A DNA stretch of 64,000 bases, from assembly GCF_001428745.1 (NCBI RefSeq), contig NZ_LMIO01000001.1:272818-336817 (forward strand), read 5' to 3'. The stretch comes from Leifsonia sp. Root227. Lineage in GTDB: Bacteria; Actinomycetota; Actinomycetes; Actinomycetales; Microbacteriaceae. A program made the translations under genes and the position numbers. Positions 25,157-34,436 of this stretch are shown piece after piece. Under the pieces are notes generated by a model, which worked only from the letters and a program-made list of their open reading frames with translations, was not told where the DNA came from and ran no database searches. The stretch's first letter is position 1; the number at the start of each line of letters is the position of its first letter.

Positions 25157-25960
25157 ATGAATCCGACCGTTCCGCTCTGGGCCCCGTATTACGGCGCACC
25201 GTTCGGTGTGGCTTTTACGCGGTTCTGGAAGAAATACGTCCGTTTCGACGGGCGAGCCAGTCGCAGCGAGTACTGGTGGTGGGCGCTCGCGAACGCGGTC
25301 ATCGGCTTCGTGCTCTATGTGATCCTGCTCCTCGGAGCGGCGGTCGGAGCAAGCATCGACGAGAACGGCCGCGGCGTCCCAGGGCCAGGTATCGCGATCG
25401 GCATCATCCTGTTCGTGGCGTGGGGTCTCGCCGTGATCATCCCCGGTCTAGCTCTCGCGGCTCGCCGCCTCCACGACGTGAACCTGAGCGGCTGGCTCCT
25501 GCTGCTGCTCCTCATCCCGAGCCTCGGCGGCATCGCGATCCTCGTGATGACGCTGCTGCCGCCCAACCCGGCCGGCGCCCGCTTCGACCGTCCGGACGCC
25601 GAGGTCCCCGGCTACGTCCCCGTCGTCCCCGGACCAGGGCTTCCGCCGCGCGACTACGGCTGGCCCCAGTCCCCGATGCCGTACGCAGGCCCGGCGGGAG
25701 GCCAGCCGCTGTACGCGTCGCCGTCGGCGCCGCAACCGCCCGCGCCCGGCGTGCCGCCGTCGGCCCCGGAGCCCGGCGTGCCGCCGTCGGCCCCGGAGCC
25801 CGCCGCGCCGCCAGCGGCCCCGCAGCCCGCCGCGCCGCCAGCGGCCCCGCAGCCCGCCGCGCCGCCAGCGGCCCCACAGCCCGCTCCGCCGACGCAGCCG
25901 CCTGCTCCGCCGACGCAGCCGCCCGCTCCACCTGCGCCTCCCACCCCGCCGTCGCCCTGA
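25157..25960 (+). CDS. DUF805 membrane protein with proline-rich tail
   Basis: 267 residues. DUF805 core: FTRFWKKYVRFDGRASRSEYWWW, then membrane helices around residues 45-70, 80-100 and 115-140, with ALAARRLHDVNLSGW. Residues from about 160 on are Pro/Ala-rich and include five 9-residue repeats. GGAGGGGG precedes ATG 25157. The tail probably lies in the cell wall or acts as an interaction tether; family function is unknown. Confidence 0.87.
   Translation: MNPTVPLWAPYYGAPFGVAFTRFWKKYVRFDGRASRSEYWWWALANAVIGFVLYVILLLGAAVGASIDENGRGVPGPGIAIGIILFVAWGLAVIIPGLALAARRLHDVNLSGWLLLLLLIPSLGGIAILVMTLLPPNPAGARFDRPDAEVPGYVPVVPGPGLPPRDYGWPQSPMPYAGPAGGQPLYASPSAPQPPAPGVPPSAPEPGVPPSAPEPAAPPAAPQPAAPPAAPQPAAPPAAPQPAPPTQPPAPPTQPPAPPAPPTPPSP
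25745..25879 (+). repeat. Five tandem 27-bp repeats in the DUF805 tail
   Basis: Two copies of one 27-bp version (25745-25798), then three of another (25799-25879). They encode PGVPPSAPE and PAAPPAAPQ. Length variation by slippage is expected. Confidence 0.85.
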
Positions 25961-26019
25961 CGGCTGGCCCGGCCAGGCAGCAGGAGCCACCGCATCCACC
26001 CCCGGACTCGTGGCACAGA

Positions 26020-26053
26020 AACGGCTCCCGGTGCATAAGCACCGGGAGCCGTT
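26020..26053. terminator. Strong stem-loop between convergent genes
   Basis: Perfect 15-bp arms AACGGCTCCCGGTGC / GCACCGGGAGCCGTT with ATAA loop. No T-run on either side, but the position between the convergent DUF805 and HesB-like genes suggests bidirectional termination. Confidence 0.7.
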
Positions 26054-26094
26054 CCGTGCGCGCCGGGTCGGCGGCGCGCGCGTGGGCGCGGTCG

Positions 26095-26376
26095 CTACGC
26101 GAGCGCGCCGATCGCGAAGCTGACGGCGCCCTGGTCGTCCACCTGAGCGTCGAGGATCTTGTCATCGAGCGCGACGGCTGCTTCCTCCTCGAGGAAGAGA
26201 CGCGCCCCTCCGGTCTCCACCACCTGGTCGGCCGGCTCAGGTGCGGGGGTCACGGCGGCCGCGAACGCGGTGTGCTGCGGGTTGCTGCTGCTGATGCGCA
26301 GTCCAGCCTCCTCCTGTGGTGCCTGCTCGGTGAGTGTCTTGACGATCGTGCTGGCGTTCTCTGTCAGGGTGAGCAT
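26095..26376 (-). CDS. HesB/IscA-like fold protein lacking cluster cysteines
   Basis: 93 residues starting MLTLTENASTIVKTLTEQAP behind GGAAGGAGAG. The order and spacing, LRISSSNP and ETGGARLFLEEEAAVALDDKILDA, follow HesB/IscA A-type carrier proteins, but there is no cysteine at all, so it cannot carry an Fe-S cluster in the usual way. Related cysteine-free proteins are annotated in actinobacteria as Fe-S biosynthesis family; function unknown. Confidence 0.8.
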   Translation of the reverse strand: MLTLTENASTIVKTLTEQAPQEEAGLRISSSNPQHTAFAAAVTPAPEPADQVVETGGARLFLEEEAAVALDDKILDAQVDDQGAVSFAIGALA

Positions 26377-26497
26377 GTGCTCTCCTTCCGTTTGGTTCCA
26401 GGAGTCGCCTACGTTCCCGCACCCTCCGCGATGCTGCAAGGGGCGTTCCAGCCATTGCCAGGGAACACTCACCTGGCGAGTCCGCTAGCATCGCCGG

Positions 26498-26719
26498 ATG
26501 GAATCGTTGATACCAGTCGTCTGGTTGTGGCTCGCCATCATCACGGGCGGCCTCGCCCAGTCGAGGGGCCGCTCCGGCTGGACCTGGTTCGTCCTCGGGC
26601 TCCTTCTCGGCCCGATCGCCGCCACCTGGCTGGTCGCCTGGAAGCCGGTCCAGCCGACCGCGAAAGACATCCCGACACGTCCCGCCGCACCCATCGGCCC
26701 GGAGGGCAACCCCACCTAG
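26498..26719 (+). CDS. Small membrane protein, unknown
   Basis: 73 residues. One or two membrane helices (IPVVWLWLAIITGGLAQ and WTWFVLGLLLGPIAATWLVAW) joined by RGRSG, and a short Pro-rich tail. The ATG at 26498 has no strong ribosome site. Divergent from the HesB-like gene, convergent with the PfpI gene. Confidence 0.65.
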   Translation: MESLIPVVWLWLAIITGGLAQSRGRSGWTWFVLGLLLGPIAATWLVAWKPVQPTAKDIPTRPAAPIGPEGNPT

Positions 26720-26774
26720 ACGCTGCCAGCCAGCGCAGTCGGCCAGCGCTGCCAGCGGACGCAGCGGGCGCGCC

Positions 26775-27320
26775 CTACCCGCCGACCACCCCCAGGAACT
26801 CCCGGTTGAACGCGGGCAGGTCGTCCGGCTTCCGCGACGACACGAGCGTGAACGGCCCGTCGTCCACCACCACTTCTTCGTCCACCCAGCGGGCGCCGGC
26901 GTTGCGGTAGTCGGTCTGCAGGCTCGGCCAGCTCGTCAGCGTGCGGTCGGCGACCACACCCGCCTCGATCAGCACCCAGCCGCCGTGACAGATCACGCCG
27001 ACCGGCTTGCCCGCCGCCGCGAACGCAGCGACCAGGGCCACCGCATCCGGCTGGGTGCGCACGGTGTCGCCGTTCGCCACCCCGCCGGGCAGCATCAGCG
27101 CGTCGTAGTCGTCGGCCGATGCGTCGGCCAGCGTCACATCCACCGGGAACGTGTCGGCGGGGGTGAGGTGGTTGAACGCCTGCACCTCGCCAGCCTCCTT
27201 CGAGATCAGCGTCGGCGTGCCTCCGCCGTCGGCGACGGCCTTCCATGGCTCGACCAGTTCCGCCTGCTCGATGCCTTCCGACGCCACCAGGAACGCGACC
27301 CTTTTTCCGTCCATTGCCAT
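26775..27320 (-). CDS. PfpI/DJ-1 family type 1 glutamine amidotransferase-like protein
   Basis: 181 residues. Nucleophile Cys111 in GVICHGGWVLIEAG, with Glu in ASEGIEQAE near residue 18, the PfpI/YhbO arrangement. MLPGGVANGD is the family loop. Related enzymes are stress-linked deglycases or hydratases of glyoxals. Divergent from the aldo/keto reductase, which fits a carbonyl-detoxification pair. Confidence 0.9.
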   Translation of the reverse strand: MAMDGKRVAFLVASEGIEQAELVEPWKAVADGGGTPTLISKEAGEVQAFNHLTPADTFPVDVTLADASADDYDALMLPGGVANGDTVRTQPDAVALVAAFAAAGKPVGVICHGGWVLIEAGVVADRTLTSWPSLQTDYRNAGARWVDEEVVVDDGPFTLVSSRKPDDLPAFNREFLGVVGG

Positions 27321-27376
27321 GTCTCTCTCCTTCGTTCGACACCACTCGTACCCCTGAGACGCGGGAGAATGAACCC

Positions 27377-28201
27377 ATGGCGAGCATCCCGGACCTTCTT
27401 CTCAACGACGGCAACCGCATCCCGCAGCTCGGGTTCGGCGTGTACAAGATCCCGGAGGCCGAGACTGCGGATGCGGTGCTCACGGCCCTCGACGCCGGAT
27501 ACCGGCACATCGACACGGCGGCGTTCTACGAGAACGAGCGCGGCGTCGGCGACGGCGTGCGCCGCAGCGGACTCGACCGCGACGAGGTGTTCGTGACCAC
27601 GAAGGTGTGGTGGGACCAGAACGGCTACGACAGCACACTGCGTTCCTTCGATCAGAGCCTCGAACGGCTCGGCTTCGACTCGGTCGACCTGTTCCTCATC
27701 CACTGGCCGGCGCCGAAGCACGACAAGTACGTCGACACCTGGCGTGCGCTCGAGACGATCCGGGATGAGGGGCGGGCCAGGTCGATCGGCGTCGCCAACT
27801 TCCACATCCACCACCTCGAACGGCTGGCGCACGAGACCGATACGGTTCCCGCCGTCAACCAGGTGGAGCTGCACCCGTGGCTGCCGCAGGCCGACGTGCG
27901 CGCGTACGACGAGGCCAACGGCATCGTGACGGAGGCGTGGTCGCCGCTCGCCCGCGGCCGCATCCTCGGCAACGAGCCGCTGGCGCTCATCGCAGGGAAG
28001 CACGGGGTGACGCCGGCGCAGGTGGTGATCCGCTGGCAGGTGCAGCTCGGCAACGTCGTCATCCCGAAGTCGGTGACCCCCGACCGCATCCGGCAGAACC
28101 TCGACGTCTTCTCGTTCGCCCTCGACGCCGACGACCTCGCCGTCATCGCCGCCCTCGAGTCGGGCGAGCGCACCGGCCGCGACCCTGACGACCTCGGCTG
28201 A
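27377..28201 (+). CDS. Aldo/keto reductase
   Basis: 274 residues of the AKR fold. Catalytic tetrad Asp46, Tyr51 (DTAAFYENE), Lys76 (TTKVW) and His109 (LIHWPAP). The NADPH-binding end has IPKSVTPDRIRQNLDVF. GGGAGA precedes ATG 27377. Substrate not predictable; related proteins reduce methylglyoxal or 2,5-diketogluconate. Confidence 0.93.
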   Translation: MASIPDLLLNDGNRIPQLGFGVYKIPEAETADAVLTALDAGYRHIDTAAFYENERGVGDGVRRSGLDRDEVFVTTKVWWDQNGYDSTLRSFDQSLERLGFDSVDLFLIHWPAPKHDKYVDTWRALETIRDEGRARSIGVANFHIHHLERLAHETDTVPAVNQVELHPWLPQADVRAYDEANGIVTEAWSPLARGRILGNEPLALIAGKHGVTPAQVVIRWQVQLGNVVIPKSVTPDRIRQNLDVFSFALDADDLAVIAALESGERTGRDPDDLG

Positions 28202-28223
28202 CGCCCCGCCCCGTCCCCACATA

Positions 28224-28285
28224 ATCGAGTCCGAAGTTGTTCACGCGACACGCCGGATAGCGGCGTGAACAACCTCGGACTCGAT
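28224..28285. repeat. 62-bp palindromic element, copy 1
   Basis: Arms ATCGAGTCCGAAGTTGTTCA and TGAACAACCTCGGACTCGAT pair with one mismatch; the flanking base on each side extends the pairing. The centre GCGACACGCCG...CGGCG allows an inner alternative stem. Between the convergent aldo/keto reductase and S9 peptidase genes. Confidence 0.88.
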
Positions 28286-28292
28286 TGCGTCG

Positions 28293-30485
28293 CTACTCAC
28301 CGGAGGGGTGGGCTCCGACCGCGTCGACCAGCCAGGCGTACGCGAAGGCCCGCTCGCGCCAGGCCGAGTACCGGCCGGAGACACCGCCGTGCCCTGCAGC
28401 CATCTCGATCTTGAGCAGCGCGTCAGCGCCGACCTCGCGCAGCTTCGCCACCCACTTCGCAGGCTCGACGTACAGCACGCGGGTGTCGTTGAGGCTGGTC
28501 ACCGCCAGGATGCGCGGGTAGTGCGTCTCGTGCACGTTCTCGATCGGCGAGTACGACTTCATGTACGCGTACACCTCCTCGTCGTGCAGCGGGTCGCCCC
28601 ACTCGTCCCACTCGATCACCGTCAGCGGCAGCGACGGGTCCAGGATGCTCGTGAGCGGGTCCACGAACGGCACCTCCGCGAGGATGCCGGAGAAGTACTT
28701 CGGCGCCAGGTTCGCGACAGCGCCCATCAGCAGGCCGCCTGCGCTCCCGCCCTGCGCCGCGAGCCGGTCGGGCGACGTCCATCCGGTGTCGATGAGGTGG
28801 CGCGCGCTGTCCACGAAGTCGGTGAAGGTGTTCTTCTTGTGCAGCTTCTTGCCGTGCTCGTACCAGAGCCGCCCGAGCTCGCCGCCGCCGCGCACGTGCG
28901 CGATGGCGAACACGATGCCGCGGTCGAGGAGGCTGAGGCGCGGGATGCCGAACGACGGGTCCATGCTCGCCTCGTACGACCCGTAGCCGTACAGCACCAG
29001 CGGCGCAGGCTCGCCGGGCGTCACCAGGTCGCGCCGGTACACCAGCGAGATCGGGATGCGCGTCCCGTCCTTCGCCGTCGCCCACTCGCGCTTCTGCTCG
29101 AACAGCGCGGGGTCGAACTCGCCGAGGACGGCCTGCTGCTTGCGCAGGCGGAGTTCGCGGGTGCGGACGTCGTAGTCGTAGACAGTGGACGGCGTGACGA
29201 AGCTGCCGTAGCCGAGCCGCAGCGTCGGCTGGGTCCACTCCGGGTTGCCGCCCGCTCCGACGGTGAAGAGCTCTTCGTCGAAGTGCAGTTCGTGCAGGGT
29301 GTCGTCGCCGGCGGTGTCGTCGGCCGCGCCGTCCTTGCCTGCGCCGCCCTCGCCCGCGCCGTCCTCGCGAGCGCCGCCCTTCTCAGGGACGCACGCGACG
29401 GCGACCCTGGTGAGCCCGTCGCGCCGGTACTCCACCGCCACGAAGTCGCGGAACGCATCCACCCCTTCGAGCCGCACCTGCGGGTTGTGGGGGAGCAGGA
29501 CGCGGCGTGCACCCTGCGGGTCGTCGGCGGAGACGCTCAAGAGCTCGAAGTTGACGGCGTCGTCGTTGTGGACGATGAGCAGCCGGTCGCGCCCGCCGAC
29601 CACCGCGTGTTCCACGTCGTACTCGACGCCCTCCTTCCGCGGCCAGACCACCGCGAACTCACCGGTGGGGTCGCTGGACCGAAGAAGCCACGCCTCGCTG
29701 GTGATGTTGGAGCCGGCCTCGATGACGAGGAAGTCGCGGCTCCGGGTCAGCCCGACGCCGATCCAGTAGCGCTCGTCCGGCTCGTGGAACACCTGCACGT
29801 CGCCCGTGCCTGGCGCGTCGCCGACCCTGTGCCGCCACACGGTGTCAGGACGCCAGGCGTCGTCGACCGTCGTGTAGAAGATGTACTCGCCGCTCTGGTC
29901 GAACAGGGCGCCGGAGGCTGTGTCCTCGATCTCGTCGGGGAACTCGACGCCGTCGTCCACGAGCGAGCGCACCCGGATCGTGTACCGTTCGTCGCCTTCT
30001 GTGTCGACCGCCCAGAGCAGGCGCGTGCCGTCGGCGCTCACGTCGAAGCTGCCGAGCGAGTAGAACTCGTGCCCTTCGGCGTGCTCATTGTCGTCGAGCA
30101 GGATCTGCTCGCCTGGCAGCCCGTTGCGCTGCGCGTCCTCGTCGAGCGCCGGCGGCTCCCAGTCGTCCGCCGCGGCGATCGGCGCCCGGCAGTGGATGCC
30201 GTACTGCTTTCCCTCGACCGTCCTGGTGTAGTACCACCAGTCGCCTTCGCGGGTCGGGACGCTCAGGTCGGTCTCGCGGGTGCGCCCCTTGATCTCTTCG
30301 AAGATCTGCTCCTGCAGCAGCGACAGGTGTTCTGTGCGCGCGTTCGTGTACGCGTTCTCCTCGTGCAGGTGCGCGACGACCGCCGGGTCGTCCTTCTCGC
30401 GCAACCACTCGTAGTCGTCGATGTGCACGTCTCCGTGGTGGATGCGTTCTGTCGGCTTCTTCGGCGTGATCGGCGGCGTGAGCAT
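28293..30485 (-). CDS. ptrB: Prolyl-oligopeptidase family serine peptidase (oligopeptidase B-like)
   Basis: 730 residues. N-terminal beta-propeller, with ERIHHGDVHIDDYEWLREKDDP at the start, and a C-terminal hydrolase with GGGELGRLWYEHG, nucleophile Ser in GGSAGGLLMGA, and catalytic His in AAGHGGVSGRYS. This is an S9A oligopeptidase B/prolyl oligopeptidase type; it cleaves short peptides in the cytosol. A Gly/Asp/Ala-rich insert (about 29300-29390) sits in the propeller. Ends 7 bp from the 62-bp palindrome. Confidence 0.93.
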   Translation of the reverse strand: MLTPPITPKKPTERIHHGDVHIDDYEWLREKDDPAVVAHLHEENAYTNARTEHLSLLQEQIFEEIKGRTRETDLSVPTREGDWWYYTRTVEGKQYGIHCRAPIAAADDWEPPALDEDAQRNGLPGEQILLDDNEHAEGHEFYSLGSFDVSADGTRLLWAVDTEGDERYTIRVRSLVDDGVEFPDEIEDTASGALFDQSGEYIFYTTVDDAWRPDTVWRHRVGDAPGTGDVQVFHEPDERYWIGVGLTRSRDFLVIEAGSNITSEAWLLRSSDPTGEFAVVWPRKEGVEYDVEHAVVGGRDRLLIVHNDDAVNFELLSVSADDPQGARRVLLPHNPQVRLEGVDAFRDFVAVEYRRDGLTRVAVACVPEKGGAREDGAGEGGAGKDGAADDTAGDDTLHELHFDEELFTVGAGGNPEWTQPTLRLGYGSFVTPSTVYDYDVRTRELRLRKQQAVLGEFDPALFEQKREWATAKDGTRIPISLVYRRDLVTPGEPAPLVLYGYGSYEASMDPSFGIPRLSLLDRGIVFAIAHVRGGGELGRLWYEHGKKLHKKNTFTDFVDSARHLIDTGWTSPDRLAAQGGSAGGLLMGAVANLAPKYFSGILAEVPFVDPLTSILDPSLPLTVIEWDEWGDPLHDEEVYAYMKSYSPIENVHETHYPRILAVTSLNDTRVLYVEPAKWVAKLREVGADALLKIEMAAGHGGVSGRYSAWRERAFAYAWLVDAVGAHPSGE

Positions 30486-30554
30486 GGCTTCAGGCTACCG
30501 TCCGGCGTCTGGGGCGCGCCCGTCGGCGGCGTCCTCGCGTGGGTCGTGACGGCG

Positions 30555-32042
30555 CTATCCGCGGAGTTCGGCGGAGAGGGTGAGCAGCGCGGCGTGCACG
30601 ACGGCGAAGTCGGTCGGCGCCGCGAGGCTCCGTCTGGCCTGCCCGATCGCCACCCGCAGCCTGGTGGCCGCCTCGGGGTCCGCGGGGCCCGTGCTCCTGG
30701 ACGCGAGCCGCGCATCCAGTGCAGCGGGAAGCTCCCGCGCCGCCTCGATGCAGTCGATGACCCTCGCTGGCCGCTTCCTGGCGACCATCCGGTGGGCGCG
30801 ATGGGCAGGCGCGAGCTGTTCCACCCGGCCGATGGATGCGCGGAACGCGGCCACCCGCATCGCCACCGGCAGCGCAGGGTCACCGGGCGAGAGCACCGCT
30901 CCGAGGGCGACGAGCATCTCCGAGAACCGCTTGCGTGCCACGTCCTCCGACCGCACAGGAAGCACGAACCAGCTCGCCGCGATGCCGAGCACGGCGCCCG
31001 TCACGATCGCAAGAATGCGCTCGCCGAGCACCGCGCCCAGCGACGCTCCCGTCGGCGTGACGCCCAGCAGCCCCTGCAGCAGCGCGACCGCGAGGGTGAC
31101 GGCGAGGGCCCAGAACGCGTAGCTGTACGTGCGCAGCCAGGTTCCGGCGAACAGGGCCACGAAGATGACGACCACGGCGAACAACCCGGTCGGCTCCACG
31201 ACGAACGAGAGAGCCACGGCCGCCGCCGTCCCCGCGAGCGCCCCTGCCACCCGCAACGCGCTCTTGTAGAGGACGTCGCCTCGTCCTCGATTCCCGGAGC
31301 AGACGATGAACGCCGTCAGCACGGTCCACATCGCGTGATCGGGGAACAGCAGCCATCCCGCGACGAAGGCGGCAGCGAGCGCGACGGCCATCTGCAGCGC
31401 CATCCGTGTGCTGGCGGGGAGGCGGCGACGGGGCATGCGGGCGGGAGCGGCCTGCCGGGCGGGCGGAGCCTGCGTGGCAGGCGGAGCCGGCGCATCCTGT
31501 GCCGCAGGCGCGGCCGGAGCGACCAGCGCATCCGGCGCGGTCACCACTCCCGCCAGCACGCCCACCTCCCTCGCCATGGCCACCCACACGATCGCGACGA
31601 CGGACGCGCCGACGAGCAGCAGCAGATCCAGCCACCACCGCCCCGTCTGCACCACGGCGCCCGGTGCCACGAGGATGGCCGTGAACGGCAGCGTGAGCAG
31701 CGCACCCAGCCGGGCGACTCTGTCGCCGAAGCGCCGCATCCAGATCGGAACGCTCATCCCGGCCACGAACGCCGCGGCGCCCACCGGCGGAACCGCGACC
31801 AGCAGCCAACCGACCCCGGCGGCCACCAGGCCGATCGCCGGAAGCAGCGCCGACGACCTGGCGAACTCCGCCCTGGACGCGAACGTGCGCCGCGACAGTG
31901 TCAAGGCGACCACGGTGGCGAGCACCGCGGTCCCGTATCCCCCTCCCGCCGCAACGGAGATCCACCACATCGTCGCGCAGGCGCCTGCCGCGGCCGCGAC
32001 GGTGATCAGGGCGGAGAGCCCTGCGCGGGCCGTGGGGTGCAT
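30555..32042 (-). CDS. FUSC family membrane protein
   Basis: 495 residues. Two sets of hydrophobic helices (residues 1-150 and about 215-330) flank a Pro/Ala-rich soluble linker. The second block has LFPDHAMWTVLTAFIVCSGNRGRGDVLYKSALRVAGALAGT, typical of FUSC/YccS-type transporters of aromatic acids. The C-terminal 150 residues are soluble helices. Exporter role inferred from family. Confidence 0.87.
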   Translation of the reverse strand: MHPTARAGLSALITVAAAAGACATMWWISVAAGGGYGTAVLATVVALTLSRRTFASRAEFARSSALLPAIGLVAAGVGWLLVAVPPVGAAAFVAGMSVPIWMRRFGDRVARLGALLTLPFTAILVAPGAVVQTGRWWLDLLLLVGASVVAIVWVAMAREVGVLAGVVTAPDALVAPAAPAAQDAPAPPATQAPPARQAAPARMPRRRLPASTRMALQMAVALAAAFVAGWLLFPDHAMWTVLTAFIVCSGNRGRGDVLYKSALRVAGALAGTAAAVALSFVVEPTGLFAVVVIFVALFAGTWLRTYSYAFWALAVTLAVALLQGLLGVTPTGASLGAVLGERILAIVTGAVLGIAASWFVLPVRSEDVARKRFSEMLVALGAVLSPGDPALPVAMRVAAFRASIGRVEQLAPAHRAHRMVARKRPARVIDCIEAARELPAALDARLASRSTGPADPEAATRLRVAIGQARRSLAAPTDFAVVHAALLTLSAELRG

Positions 32043-32129
32043 GGGTGCATTTTCTCACTCAACGGTGCAGCGCAGTCGCGGCAACGCGCGCCGATTCACC
32101 TGGTCGATTCCACCGGCTAGGGTGAGCAG

Positions 32130-33839
32130 ATGAGCGAGAAATGGTGGCAGTCCGCTGTTGTCTACCAGGTGTATCCCCGGAGTTTCGCTGACAGCAACGG
32201 CGACGGAATCGGCGACCTGCGGGGCATCATCGACCACCTCGACCACCTGGATGCGCTCGGCGTGGATGTGGTCTGGCTGTCCCCGATCTACGCGTCGCCG
32301 CACGACGACAACGGGTACGACATCAGCGACTATCGCGCGATCGACCCGGCGTTCGGCACCTTCGCCGACTTCGACGAGCTTCTGCAGGAGATGCACGCCC
32401 GCGGGATGAAGCTCGTGATGGATCTCGTCGTCAACCACACCTCGGACGAGCACGCCTGGTTCGTCGAGTCCGCAGAGGGGCCGGACAGCCCCAAGCGCGA
32501 TTGGTACTGGTGGCGGCCGCCGCGCGACGGCAAGGCGCCGGGGGAGCGGGGAGCGGAGCCGAACAACTGGGGCTCGTTCTTCTCCGGTCCTGCCTGGCAG
32601 CTCGATCCGGCGAGCGGCGAGTACTACCTGCACTTGTTCTCCCGCAAGCAACCCGACCTCAACTGGGAGAACCCAGAGGTCAGGGACGCGGTCTACGACA
32701 TGATGAACTGGTGGCTCGACCGCGGGGTCGACGGGTTCAGGATGGACGTCATCAACCTGATCTCCAAGGTGCAGGACCTGCCGGACGGCGTCGTCCCTCC
32801 CGGCGCGCTGTACGGCGACGGATACCCGTTCTACGGGCAGGGGCCGCGCATCCACGAGTTCTTGCACGAGATGCACGAGCGTGTGTTCGCCGGGCGCGAC
32901 GACCGGTATCTCACCGTGGGGGAGATGCCAGGTGTGACGATCGACCAGGCCCAGCTCTTCACCGATCCGGCGCGCGGCGAGCTCGACATGGTGTTCCAGT
33001 TCGAGCACGTCGACCTCGACCACGGGCCGGGCGGCAAGTGGGATCACCGGCCGGCGAGCGTGCTCGATCTGAAGCGGTCGTTCGCCAAGTGGCAGGACGG
33101 CCTCGCCGAGAGCGGCTGGAACAGTCTCTACTGGAACAACCACGACCAGCCGCGCGTCGTCAGCCGCTTCGGCGACGACGGGGCGGCGCGCATCCCGTCG
33201 GCGAAGGCGCTCGCGACCGTGCTGCACCTGCAGCGCGGCACCCCGTACGTCTACCAGGGCGAAGAGCTCGGGATGACGAACGTGCCGTTCAGCGGCATCG
33301 GCGACTTCCGCGACATCGAGACGCTCAACCACTACGCCGAGGCCGTCGACGTGCTCGGCGCTCCAGCAGACGAGGTGCTCGCCGCGCTGCGCACCACCAG
33401 CAGGGACAACGCCCGCACCCCGGTGCAATGGTCGGATGCGCCGAACGCCGGCTTCACCACCGGCACTCCGTGGATCCCGGTCAACCCGAACTTCCGCCGG
33501 ATCAACGCTGCGGCGGAGCGACGTGACCCCGATTCGGTGTTCGCGTACTACCGCAGCCTGATCGACCTGCGGCATGACGACGAGCGGGTCTCCGACGGGA
33601 CGCTCGAGCTGGTGCTGGCCGAGCATCCACAGGTCTTCGCGTACACCAGGACGCTGGGGGAGCGGCAGCTGCTCGTGCTCGTCAACCTCACGGGGGAACA
33701 GGCGGAGTTCGAGCTTCCGGATGCGCAGCGCTGGGCGGCCGCGACGACCGTGCTGAGCAACCTTCCGGATGCGCCGGGCGGCGTCACGGGGACCCTCGCG
33801 CCGTGGCAGGCGCTCGTGCTCTCCCGCGAGGGCGCCTGA
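32130..33839 (+). CDS. GH13 alpha-glucosidase
   Basis: 569 residues, near-complete GH13 barrel. Region I DLVVNHTSDEHAWF; nucleophile Asp in GFRMDVIN; acid/base Glu in TVGEMPG; and NNHDQPR with the transition-state Asp. This pattern matches oligo-1,6-glucosidase / maltase-type enzymes (GH13_23/31 group). No signal peptide, so it acts in the cytosol on imported oligosaccharides. Divergent from the FUSC gene. Exact linkage specificity not determined. Confidence 0.94.
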   Translation: MSEKWWQSAVVYQVYPRSFADSNGDGIGDLRGIIDHLDHLDALGVDVVWLSPIYASPHDDNGYDISDYRAIDPAFGTFADFDELLQEMHARGMKLVMDLVVNHTSDEHAWFVESAEGPDSPKRDWYWWRPPRDGKAPGERGAEPNNWGSFFSGPAWQLDPASGEYYLHLFSRKQPDLNWENPEVRDAVYDMMNWWLDRGVDGFRMDVINLISKVQDLPDGVVPPGALYGDGYPFYGQGPRIHEFLHEMHERVFAGRDDRYLTVGEMPGVTIDQAQLFTDPARGELDMVFQFEHVDLDHGPGGKWDHRPASVLDLKRSFAKWQDGLAESGWNSLYWNNHDQPRVVSRFGDDGAARIPSAKALATVLHLQRGTPYVYQGEELGMTNVPFSGIGDFRDIETLNHYAEAVDVLGAPADEVLAALRTTSRDNARTPVQWSDAPNAGFTTGTPWIPVNPNFRRINAAAERRDPDSVFAYYRSLIDLRHDDERVSDGTLELVLAEHPQVFAYTRTLGERQLLVLVNLTGEQAEFELPDAQRWAAATTVLSNLPDAPGGVTGTLAPWQALVLSREGA

Positions 33840-33962
33840 GCCGGACGGTCAGGCACGGCCACGTCCCTGCGCGGCTTGCCAGAAGGCTCTCGCGGGTGTC
33901 TGATGTTGCGCAACGGCCCTGGTGCGTCGGCGCTCGGGCCGAGTGGAGCCGAGGAGACGGTC

Positions 33963-34394
33963 ATGGGCAGCTATGTCGCGCGAGCCGAAGTGGATGTGCG
34001 GGCGCCGCGGTCGGCGGTGTGGCGGGTGCTCACGTCCAACGGCGCGCATCCGGAGATCATGTTCGGTGCCGATGTGGAGTCGGACTGGCGCATCGGCAGC
34101 CGCATCGTCTGGCGCGGCGAATGGCAGGGGAAGAGCTTCGCGGACCACGGGCGGGTGATCGAGTTGCAGGAGCCCAGCAGGATCGTGCTCACCCATTTCA
34201 GTCCGCTCAGCGGCGCGGACGATGTGCCGGAGAACTATCACACCCTCCGGTTCGAACTGGATGAGACGCCGCGGGGCACGCATGTCACCCTCGATCAGGA
34301 CAACAATCCGACGGCGGAGGCGGCGACGCACGCCAGGGAGAACTGGACGACGATGCTCGCCGGCGTGAAGGCGGTCGCGGAGCGCGAGGCCTGA
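33963..34394 (+). CDS. SRPBCC (AHSA1-like) domain protein
   Basis: 143 residues: VRAPRSAVWRVLTSNGAHPEIMFGA at the start, then RIGSRIVWRGEWQGKSF and a C-terminal helix with HARENWTTMLAGVKAVAE. Hydrophobic-cavity START-like fold. GAGGAG precedes ATG 33963. Ligand unknown. Ends 42 bp before the convergent TetR gene. Confidence 0.85.
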   Translation: MGSYVARAEVDVRAPRSAVWRVLTSNGAHPEIMFGADVESDWRIGSRIVWRGEWQGKSFADHGRVIELQEPSRIVLTHFSPLSGADDVPENYHTLRFELDETPRGTHVTLDQDNNPTAEAATHARENWTTMLAGVKAVAEREA

Positions 34395-34436
34395 ACCGCG
34401 CTGTCGGGCCGGGCCGCGCGCTGGCGCGCCGCGTGC

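Noticed and set aside
22774-25158. Long leftward frame antisense to the ABC exporter
   Set aside because: No domain pattern and a biased composition; the plus strand has two complete ABC proteins.
28308-32120. Very long rightward open frame (1270 codons) across 28.3-32.1 kb
   Set aside because: It is antisense to the S9 peptidase and FUSC genes. High GC leaves long open antisense frames; its product is low-complexity Arg/His/Val-rich.
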